From Lactifluus volemus (lineage: Eukaryota; Basidiomycota; Agaricomycetes; Russulales; Russulaceae), in contig WTXI01000008.1 in assembly GCA_022376515.1 (NCBI GenBank), forward strand, positions 310,001 through 374,000: a stretch of 64,000 nt of DNA, read 5' to 3'. A program made the position numbers and the translations under genes. Positions 55,646 through 64,000 of the stretch are shown piece after piece; position 1 is the first letter of the stretch, and each line of letters begins with the position of its first letter. The notes beneath the pieces are model-generated. The model saw nothing but the letters and a program-made list of their open reading frames with translations. It ran no database searches and was not told the DNA's origin.

Positions 55646-56341
55646 TATTTGTAATAGCGGTGAGAATAGCTTTACACGTGAGATTGATGATGTGTGGGAA
55701 GTACCTTTCCCAAAGTAGTTAGTGAGATGCCACAATAGAAATGGTATATCAAATCGTATCCGCTGAAGACTTCAATCAAATTCAATCCTTCATTCTGTTA
55801 GAATTGCATCTAAGTGATATAGGAATGTGTCATTGTTACTGGCATTATTTAGAGTGATCCAGCCAATCTGATATAAATTAAATTAGTATATGAACTAAAA
55901 ATGTGACTCAGAAGAGATGGAAGAGATGACTCACTTTCTATGATATAGCAACTTGATCGAGAACAGCTATGAAGGCATGAGCAAGATGCTCGCCATCATG
56001 CTGCCCAGGGATATGCATGAATCCAATCAGATCAGCCCGTAGTTTGAGAATATGCTGGGGACCATGAGTGATGTCCTGTGTGTTTGACTGAATCCAATGT
56101 ACCATCACTGCCATAAATGGCACCCTATTTAGGTCTGTCCAGATGTCACTTGTGAATGAGACCTTGCCTAGTGACCCCTAGAGTATTTTTCAGACCATGG
56201 ACCTCAGAGCCACATATATATTAAATTGTAAATTCACCTGCATTTCATTTGTGAGAGTCTCAAGGTATGTATCCCACGCTTCGAGTATGCGATTATGAAT
56301 AATAGTATGATGTGGGATATCTTTATCTTGTAGGTCATCAC

Positions 56342-56511
56342 ATCAGGAAAACCCATTTGGCCTTAAACTGTATTAGATGCTCCTTAAAGCTTACTTAAGA
56401 TGTTGGTAATTAGATCCTCAATGTTGGTAAGTTGAGGATCTACTTACCAACATCTTAAGTAAGCTTTAAGGAGTATCTAATACAGTTTAAGGCCAAATGG
56501 GTTTTTCTGAT
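56342..56511. mobile_element. 170-bp foldback MITE (copy M4)
   Basis: The ends are atcaggaaaacccatttgg and its complement ending gtttttctgat. It differs from M3 at only a few positions. It lies at the edge of the hAT relic. Confidence 0.93.
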
Positions 56512-57137
56512 GTGATCTCTGTAACAGTGATGATGAAGGTTTGATAAAATCTTGATAGCAATGTCTTAAGTATCTTAAGTGATGTTAAGATGGGCCAGTC
56601 ACACTGTTGCACAGAAATGTTTCTGACAGTTTCATGGATCAGATCTACCCAGTCTAAGCACACATTAATACCTTTTTTCTATTGCCTTTATTATATATTT
56701 ATTGTATGGGATTTTAGGTCAATACACCCTTCTTCTATATATTTAACAGACACATTTTTAGTACTTTACATGTCTCAACTAAAGTAAGTATATGCTCATA
56801 TTATCATATACCATATTGAGATTAATATGTCTTACTGTATTATCACACTAGATCTACTATCAAGGTACATCACTTATTTAATATAGTCTTGTGAACTCCA
56901 ATATATGTATATCATGATGGAAGAAGTGACCTGTGTTCACTATCATCACTTTGCTTTCTCATGGATACTGCCAGTGCTGAATGTCCAAGCAACTCAACAG
57001 AGTTAACCAAGAAGACTTCTTCCATTGAGAATATCTTTTAACCTCATGGCTATGTACATGCAATAACAGAAGATGAAACACAATGCCTGGTGCCACAATT
57101 CTTAATTGATAAATATAAGCACATGCAAAAATCACTT
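56512..57137. other. No recognisable feature
   Basis: AT-rich sequence with one 65-codon frame lacking motifs. I see no repeats or element ends. Confidence 0.5.
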
Positions 57138-57142
57138 GACAA

Positions 57143-58059
57143 TGTTACAGTTATGTGGGCCGCCCAGCCCATTTCTCACTGTTTTTCCATCTGTTTACTG
57201 TTTAACTTTTCGACCTATGATCCCTTTCCTTGACCAGCCCCCTATTTGGCTTCTAGGGGCTGTGCATCGCTCTTTTGAATGTGTTTTTGACTCAGATATC
57301 ATGACTTAGTTCTTGAGTCAGCGTCCTTGACTCAGATCTTGAGTCAGACGCACTGAGTCAGTTCTTGAGTCATCAGAACTGACTCAAATACTTAGTCAAT
57401 AGTTCTGACTACACGTTTCCCTTGTAGGATAGTTGACTGGCCCTCTGTATGTATAAATAGCCTCCCTGTAGACAAGCTAAAGCCCCAGCTTTAGCTTCGT
57501 CGAGAATCACAGCTTGTTGCCTGACACTCAATCTCTCTCTCTTTTTCTTGTGCATCCCCTCTTTGTACCTTTGATTAAGGTACCTTCGCGCCACAATCAG
57601 AACATCTGTTCACCTGTTTACGCCTTGTAAACAAGCTCACAGACACCCTGAACCTTGTACAAAATTGAGGGTGAAGGATTGTCTGATTCCTCCCCCTTCA
57701 TTTTGCACAAACCTTAGTTCAACCTCCCACGAGCATCCATAGAGGCAAGGAACCCCCTTCCCTCTAAGTACACTCACGCCCACATTGCAGTTGAACTTAC
57801 AGATTATCCTTTATCCATCTGCCACCGTCTATCCTCTTTGGGAACAGTAACTCTGACCATTGCATGTGCCAGCCCATACTACCTGCCTCATGTGATACAG
57901 ACCCAAGAGTTCGCACAGTCAAGTCTATCCCTCACAGGAACTTGTCTGCATGTCCTAGATTGACTATTTGGTGTTGCTAGTCTTGTCCAACTCACCGCAA
58001 CAAATAGCCAGACCAGAAACCAAGCTCACTTTGAGCCACGGTCCCTGTGAACCGTGACA
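57143..58059 (+). repeat. Solo LTR of 917 bp (family tgttac...gtgaca)
   Basis: It starts tgttacagttatgtggg and ends gaaccgtgaca, with duplication gacaa at 57138-57142 and 58060-58064. A TATA box (tgtataaatag, about 57450) suggests the sense direction is plus. Repeated tgactca/gagtca words occupy 57285-57405. It is the same family as 35413-36284. Confidence 0.94.
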
Positions 58060-58064
58060 GACAA

Positions 58065-58444
58065 TGCTAAGAACATGGGTGTTAACCAGGTATCAGGTGG
58101 GGTAAGTGGTTATTGCTGTCCTTGGACCTGCTCATTCCCATCCTTTTAATTGTAATCAATCTCTTTATTGCCCATATGTCCCACTGATTGGTGTGATGGC
58201 CCCAGTGGTACCAGTATGTCTTTGTTCTTACATTTTATTGTTAATAATTAACCATTTCATTATGCTGTAATTAGGGGCACACAGAACACAAGCTTCTAGT
58301 GTACCATGTTAAAGTCAAGGCTCTGCAGGAGATGCATGATATTAGCTACAAAGATGCTACCCATTGATTATACCACTCTGAGGTAAAGAAGCTGCTAGCA
58401 AAACACAATGTGAGGACAAAGATTGGGGATATTTGTGAAAATAT
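58065..58444 (+). other. Short possible gene remnant
   Basis: The plus strand contains LLVYHVKVKALQEMHDISYK and EVKKLLAKHNVRTKIGDICE split by a frameshift near 58360. No family recognised. It abuts the tandem-repeat block. Confidence 0.3.
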
Positions 58445-58976
58445 TGCAAACGTAGATTCCAAGTTCTCTTTAGAGAACAAGGTTTTATGCTGATTTTCTC
58501 ATAGAAATTTGCCCCCCCCCCCCCATGGGAATACTCATTGATATCATTGCTGCATCTCAGCATTCTATATGGTGTTTGCTGCTGCTTTATGTGTCTATAT
58601 GTGATGATACAATTTCCTTATTTGAATATGCACACACATTGTGTTGAGATTGTGGGAAAATTTATCGCTATTGTTGTAGCTATTTCTGAGAGCATGTGAG
58701 TTTTTATTTGAGGCCATGTTTTGGTAAGTCAAGCATGAGAATTGTCATTGCTATCATTGTGGCTATTTCCAAGAGTGTGTGAGTTTGAATATGCATGCAC
58801 ATTGTGTTGAGATTGTGGGAAAATTCATCACTATCATTACAGCTATTTCTGAGAGTGTGTGAGTTTTTATTTGAGGCCATGTTTGGTAAGTTGAGTGTGG
58901 GAATTGTCATTGCTATCATTGCAGCTATTTCTGAGAGTGTGTGAATTTTCAATTGAGCCCGCATTTTGGTGGGTTC
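58445..58976 (-). repeat. Inverted, truncated copy of the 81-bp tandem array
   Basis: Reading minus, it matches 51900-52172: gttctctttagagaac at 58453, a C run at 58513-58524, then units with gctatttctgagagtgtgtg at about 58679, 58766, 58848 and 58925. The element E3 begins at 58977 and cuts it. It is more AT-rich than the plus copy, with many C-to-T-type differences. Confidence 0.85.
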
Positions 58977-59261
58977 ATCAGCAAAATGTCCAAGCAACTT
59001 ATTTCTACTTAAAGTTACTTAAAACATTTTTTTAAGTACTTCTAAGTACTTTAAGCATTTTAAGCACTTTAAGTCATTTTAAGAAAAGTTGGCCTCCCAG
59101 AAAATGCTTATTTTTGCTTATTTTTGCTTATTTTATTTTTTTATTACTTAAAATCAGGTCATTTTCAACATTTCAGTAAATTTCAAGCAGGTTCAATTTC
59201 AAGCACTTTTAAGAGCATTTTAAACAAAATTCATTTGAGATTACACTACAACATTAGAGCA

Positions 59262-60058
59262 TTTCACAGTAGCCATTATTTAGCTCATTAAATTGGCCAT
59301 TCTCATGATTCCCACCAGTTTTCTTTACTTTTTTCCTCCATTCCCATCTTTCTATTGCCATCATTGATGATAATTAAAGAAAAAGGTGAGAAAAACTGGT
59401 GGGAATTGTTAAGGTTCCAAGTAGGACCTTTGTACGAAGTGTACGATCGTTCGCGAAGTCAAGAGCAAGACTTGCAAGACGTGCAAGTCAAGATCAAAGG
59501 TTCGGTAAAGACGAGACTTAGTAAACGACTAAGTCAAGAGCGTTTCAGAGGTCAAGGGCTTTGGGCTTAGGGTAAGACCAAAGTGTCAAGAAGTCAAAGA
59601 GCGTAATGTCAAGAGGGTTCTCTCAGGTCTGATGCTTCTAGGCAAGCAAGGTTCTAATAGATAGAAGACTTGGATTGTGAAACAAAACTGAGACTTAAGG
59701 TCTCTAGGGCAGAAAGTACAGGGTTTATATAGAGAAGAATGAGGCTATGTACACAGCCGTAGGGGCTGTGACCTTCATACAGCTTTCAGGGTTTGAAACA
59801 TGTTTCAGGAATCAGCGAGTCATCCTGTGCATGTGGCTGTTACTTGCAGCTGTACAGTGCTGTGTGAAGCTGTACTGTGAGAGAAATAAGTAAGCGATCT
59901 GAAACAAAGCGATCGGCAGTCCATTTGTATAAGCAAGGGAGTCAGCAGAAGTGAGTCAGCAGTCTGAAAATATACAGTATGAGTTAGCAAACACGTGTCA
60001 GTCCATAACAGGAATCATGAGAATGGCCAAATTAATGAGCTAAATAATGGCTACTGTG
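59262..60058. mobile_element. Foldback MITE inside E3, split by an LTR
   Basis: The left arm cagtagccattatttagctc (59269 on) and right arm gagctaaataatggctactg (ending about 60054) are inverted. The palindrome continues through ggccattctcatgattccca. Without the LTR it is about 190 bp. Exact ends and duplication are uncertain. Confidence 0.8.
59407..60010 (+). repeat. Solo LTR of 604 bp (family tgttaagg...cataaca)
   Basis: The ends are tgttaaggttcc and gtccataaca, with perfect duplication ggaat at 59402-59406 and 60011-60015. A TATA-like word tttatatagagaag lies at about 59724. It is the uninterrupted version of the LTR at 28937-33659. Confidence 0.95.
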
Positions 60059-61413
60059 AATGACCCTATTGGTAACTAGGACTAAAGACAATCTAGTGGT
60101 GAAAAAGTCAGAACACATTGGGTTGGGGCAGACAGCATAACAACATACTGGGGAGGTGGAGAAGGCGTCGGCGCAGGTGCATGACATATGGACTGCCTGG
60201 CAGTGCCAGTGGGTCCAGGAGGCACGCAATGTGGAGGCAAATGTGGTGCAGGTGGCAGAGATGAAAGTGACCCAGTAGGCCCAGGAGGTGGTGGTGCAGG
60301 TGGCAGTGCAGGAGGAGGCAGCGGAGACAGAAGGAAAAAAAAAAAGAATCAGGACACATTGGGATGGGGCAGGGAGCATGACAATGTACTAAGGAGGGTG
60401 CAGAAGGTGTCAGTGCAGGCAGCATGATGCCATAGACTGCCTGGCAGTGCTAGTGGGTCCAGAAAGCACGCAATGTGATTGTGGCAAAAGCAGTAGAGGC
60501 AGTGCAGGTGTAGGAGGCCATTGGGAAGATATTGGGCATAGCATAGATGTAGCACATAGGACCCAAAGAGGGGTGAGGAAGACAGTGAGTCTGAGGTAAA
60601 GGAGGAGAGAGGGTGGAGGGGGCAACATGGGACAAGTTGGGGTGGGAGAAGTCAATAAACAAGACACAGTGGCAAGAATGCAGGGATGCTGAGACATAAC
60701 GGGGCAAGACAGCAAGCGGTGGTGGTGATAGCAAAGGCCATGACATGGAGTCAGCGACAGAGGAGGACAGAGAGAGGATAGGCACAGACAACAAGAGTCA
60801 TGAAAATGATGAGGCAAACAAAAATCAACATCAAGCAAACAAGAGTAAACAACCAATGCAGGTGCACTGGAACAACTTAGCAAAATTTTCATGACTTTGG
60901 CAAACACATTGCGACTTCACAAATTTTTCAGTGTGCTTAGCTAATTATGTGATAATTAAGCAACTTTAAGCGAATTTAAGCGAATTTAAGTGACTTTAAG
61001 TAACTGTACATGTTTAAGTAACAATTAAGCAAATGCAATAACTAGTAAGCAGTGAACCAATTGTTTTAAGTGGTTTTAAGTGACAATTAAGTGACACCTG
61101 ATAATCAAGCAACTGGTAAGTGCAGTAAGTGGTCAACAAGATGTTTTAAGTGCAATTAAGTACACAGACATAACACTTAAGCAGTTGATTAAAATTCATG
61201 TGACCACTTTACTTAAAAAATGGGCATCGCTTAACTTGCTTAATTGTGCTTAAATGACTTAATTGTCTTAAGCTTCACTTAATGTACTTAAAACTACTTA
61301 AAAAGCAATTTTAAGCAATTTTAAGTACATTTTAAGCATATTTTAAGCACAATTTGAGTAAAACTTTTTAAGTGACTTTAAGTAACTTTAAGCTGCTTGG
61401 ACATTTTGCTGAT

Positions 61414-62399
61414 GGCCTAGTCATAGACATTGTATAAAGTTTTACTATTTGACACTATTATGGTGTGCAAAATAGTTTCAATGTAGTTTTCATTATGTTG
61501 CATTTATTCTGTGATATGAGCAGAGGATTGCATTTATATGCACATCTACAATATGGGAGAACTTGGACATGCCATACAAAGTAATGGCCCACTAGCCCAA
61601 GTTCCATACTTCACTATATCATAAATTTGAAATTGCCTGCCTTGCTGCCTGCTTTGCTATATGGGGAAAATGCCATGAAATATATATATATTTGTATCAC
61701 ATTTGTATAGTGCAGTGATTTTCTCATGTCAGAAAATTTCATACACCAGATCAAGACCCCCCCCCCCCACCCTACCCCAGGGCCCAGGTTGTTAATTCCC
61801 ATCCTAACACCCCCTTGACAGCACTTCAACATTTCACTTGGCCAGTACAAACCCAAACAACTTCAATATGTCACAGTGACCTGATTGTAACATTTAGTGT
61901 GGGTTGACAAAATTGATATCCAAGACCCTGGCCCATAATACCTGTACCCACAAACCCAGCAGGCTTTACATACCTCTGTCCAACACTATTGGCAGTCATG
62001 CATCATATTGCATGTGACTACAGCATTGGTTCAACTCATGCCTTGCAAGGCTGCACTCCCAACAGATTCCACTGAAGTGAATGGCCTTCATCTTAGAATG
62101 TGTGGTCAGCAGAGTCCTTGATGGCACAGGCAGTAGGAGAGGAGTTATACAACTTCACACCCATACCCTGCTCATGTGAACCTTGGCCGGTAAAGCACAA
62201 ACCCTTTAGGGCAGCTGCGCAACCTCACTGACAGCACCTCAGCAGTTACCTCAAGAACTTTTCTCACTGGGGTAACACAGACAACAAAGTTGCTGATGTA
62301 ATTGGGCCTCCAAGACCATTGAATAAGGTTCATTGGTGGCTAGGTGCAAGGATTTGTGCTTGAGGTAAGATAAAATTCAATACCAGCAACAGCAACTGA
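61414..62399. other. No recognisable gene
   Basis: AT-rich spacer with a C run at 61758-61770 and short frames only. I see no element ends. Confidence 0.5.
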
Positions 62400-63740
62400 G
62401 CAATAGTTCACCTTGTCTTTAAATGTAACTTGTGTGAGAAGGCAGCAGATGAGATGGGCTCCAGCATTAGTCTGTTGGACTGAACGAACCGATCCTTACT
62501 CCTTAGGCAGCAGGAGGCCGACGTCGGAGGCAAGCTCAGCGTAATCAGCTCATCAACAATCTCGAAGATGTTTTCGAAGCTTGTGAAGCAACTGCAGAAC
62601 AAGAATATTGATTGAACTTCAATAACAAGTTTGCCTTCACACGAGACAAGGCCACCCTGACAGTCTTGCCTGAGTCGCCAACGGCAACCATTGCAGATAT
62701 CACCAACCTTCAACCGCTTGTGCCCGGGAACAACTTTAAAGCCATTGGAGAGGTGAATAATCTGGAGCAAGTCGCCGTCGATAATAGAAGGAAAGGTGGC
62801 CTTCATTCCAGTCAGCCCGTGACAATGGCGAAACCCATTGGTCTTAACCTCGTCAGTGCGGACTTCTAGACGGTGAAGGTGTCACGCACATTAAGCTCCG
62901 GGGGATTCTCGTTATCGCTGAACCAAAAACCACCAGTAGAACTCCATGATGCACTTGTTGCGACCGTGGCTTCGTGGATGGGCGCATACGGGTGCGAAGG
63001 CTGATACTTGAACTTAAGGCACGGCGGCGGCGCCACCCTGGTGCTCTTAAGGAGCTGACGAGGCAGGAAGAAGAATTGTATTTGATGTCAACGGCAAGGA
63101 AATCGGTGATGTCCATTAAAGGAACGCGTAGCACCATAAACAAGTTGGTGGGGGCGATCATGAATTAGTCGGGTGATGAGTTTCTCACGCACGAGGGGCA
63201 AGGATACGGCGGAGAGGACTGACTACAACGGACTTAGAGGTAGTGAATGCATGTTCTCAGGGCCAGCAAGAACTTTGAGCCAGTCCTCCGTGGCTGGGAC
63301 CGCGACTGTCATAGTTGGTTTGCCCTCGTTGGCGATCTGCAACACACCGATGCCCGCAATGAGGGGAAAGAGGTAAGGCCTGAGGCGAACGTAGTCCAAA
63401 GGGATATTGCTCAAGTCGCCATCATAGAAGTGACCCAATACGACGGAGTCTTGTAAAGAGTTCTGATGAGATCAGCTTCGCTTCAAGCATGATAAATAAA
63501 ATAGCACCCTGAACCACACCTCAAAGCCGTGGTCAAAATTGAAATGAATCGCACAGGCCTCTGCTGGAATGCCGTGCAATGTTGAGGAAGTACAACTTGT
63601 CCTCGTGGACCAAAAGTTGTTCCTTGGCGAGGGGAAACATCCTAGCGAAAGTGTAAGCCGAGGGTCTGGAAAATTCCGTGACAGCGCTATTGGTAACCCA
63701 GCTGATCCCGAGACGTCAGATCGTAATTTCCTGCGCACGG
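62400..63740 (-). pseudogene. Fatty acid synthase beta-subunit relic
   Basis: Minus-strand pieces in order: KEQLLVHEDKLYFLNIA (about 63585-63640), FEVWFR (63500), EDWLKVLAGPE (about 63265-63300), DITDFLAVDIKYNSSS (63080-63120), a YQPSHPYAPIHEATVA segment (62970-63010), FSDNENPPELNVRDTFT (62890-62935) and GMKATFPSIIDGDLLQIIHL (62750-62810). Then GHKRLKVGDICN and, at the end, FTSFENIFEIVDE. This is the order of the domain preceding and containing the dehydratase/hot-dog region of fungal FAS1 (beta subunit of the cytosolic type I synthase). Repeated frameshifts and a stop show it is dead or a fragment. I judged family by these motifs, especially HCHG-then-MKATFPS. The flanking domains (AT, ER, MPT) are not seen. 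Confidence 0.7.
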
Positions 63741-64000
63741 GCCATGTATTCCTCTCGTCGTCGACCCTTCCCTCATCAGAACAGTGCAACAAATCCTCCT
63801 CTCCCCCCCCGAACTTTCCTTTTTTGGCATCTTCTCCTCTGGCCCTTTTTCTCCCACAAAGTCCTTTCTTTGTCCGAACCTAGGCCAAGGTCTCTGTAGA
63901 CCCTACTTTTAATTATCTCGGCCCGGTATTTGCTGCATCACAAAAACATTCCGTTGTGTGAGTCACTCGTTCAAAACTTGGTCCAAAATGCGTTTTATCC
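63741..64000. other. Window end, nothing recognised
   Basis: Pyrimidine-rich sequence without a clear frame. It could be an upstream continuation of the FAS-like relic, but I cannot support that. Confidence 0.4.

Larger units (their letters stand above)
52173..56341 (-). pseudogene. hAT transposase relic split by a pogo element
   Basis: On the minus strand from 56340: DDLQDKDIPHHTIIHNRILE, a likely intron (about 56178-56238), then KVSFTSDIWTDLNRVPFMAV, LKLRADLIGFMHIPGQHDGE and HLAHAFIAVLDQVAIS. From 55930 come GWITLNNASNNDTFLYHLDA and HIINLTCKAILTAITNT, to the pogo insertion at 55646. From 53014 the protein continues MDFATDNAAYYEPHSGSS, DPIATLRMLIRVV, LRDMDVCWSSTLLMIERAL-like, DMEELQKYRLSVSDWDMLEV and NPHYKLCWFHQHVPEKVDDV. 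Several stops and frameshifts are present. It is the catalytic core of a hAT transposase; the C-terminal dimerisation region is missing here and the array at 51350-52172 abuts it. Confidence 0.85.
58977..61413. mobile_element. TIR element E3, 2437 bp, with nested MITE and LTR
   Basis: The ends are atcagcaaaatgtccaagca and gcttggacattttgctgat. Arms are cttaag-rich (58990-59230 and 60940-61400) and closely match E1, including the right-arm run ttgttttaagtggttttaag. The core (60080-60860) is a diverged relative of E1's core (gtcagaacacattgggttgg; aacatcaagcaaacaagagt). A foldback MITE inserted between acatta and taactagg. Confidence 0.92.

Noticed and set aside
16771..56511. A fixed target-site duplication for the foldback MITEs
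   Set aside because: Flanks of the four copies and T1 do not share a consistent duplicated length; claiming one would be guesswork.
1..64000. tRNA and rRNA genes
   Set aside because: No cloverleaf-forming sequence with A/B boxes and no rRNA-like conserved stretch was noticed on reading; none is claimed.

Overview
The window looks like a transposon-saturated piece of a filamentous basidiomycete (Agaricomycete-type) genome. The evidence is short spliceosomal introns (47-59 nt where I could place them), Plavaka, Tad-like LINE, copia, hAT, pogo, Tc1/mariner-type and Helitron-type proteins of the kinds common in mushroom-forming fungi, and a relic resembling the DUF6532 family. I see no undamaged cellular gene. 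Almost everything is a mobile element, a relic of one, or a gene fragment lying inside one.

Layout. 1-5512: a broken copia relic followed by a copia element with an intact RT/RNase H frame. 5513-13290: a minus-strand Plavaka transposase relic holding a solo copia LTR, a 5'-truncated LINE (7235-7818) and a second LINE (7885-12976). The second LINE was itself hit by a complete Tc1/mariner-type transposon (8141-11920) with 51-bp terminal inverted repeats (TIRs) and a three-exon transposase. 13750-16130: a decayed DUF6532-like gene. 16771-16940: a foldback MITE. 18562-27051: an 8.5-kb hAT element bounded by the 8-bp duplication tgtatgct. It carries a many-exon transposase relic, a retroposon inside that transposase, and a minus-strand block resembling pieces of BRR2, TRA1 and a reverse transcriptase. 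28066-34020: a four-level nest (retroposon, then solo LTR, then retroposon, then 2.6-kb TIR element). 35413-37590: two solo LTRs. 39666-56341: a minus-strand hAT relic apparently split by a Helitron relic (helicase plus a C-terminal peptidase-like domain), both riddled with TIR elements, plus a pogo element. 57143-61413: a solo LTR, tandem repeats and a third 2.4-kb TIR element holding a MITE that holds an LTR. 62400-63740: a decayed fatty-acid-synthase beta-like relic.

The most novel item is a short retroposon family present four times (about 28066, 29280, 47396-48832 minus, 20874-22182 minus). Copies share a near-identical 5' start. Three have 12-14 bp target-site duplications and two have poly(A) ends. 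They encode a proline-rich protein with a conserved core, a basic stretch and a C-x2-C-x12-H-x-C finger. No reverse transcriptase is present, and one copy keeps a 435-codon open frame. It behaves like a gene or LINE-derived ORF mobilised in trans by LINE machinery.

Other interesting points: precise target-site duplications allow the insertion order to be read. TIR elements have GC-rich low-complexity cores, and at least one contains a captured gene fragment. Five solo LTRs (three families) are intact or reconstructable. Many in-frame stops look like C-to-T/G-to-A changes. All family assignments come from reading motifs by eye; no database search was run.
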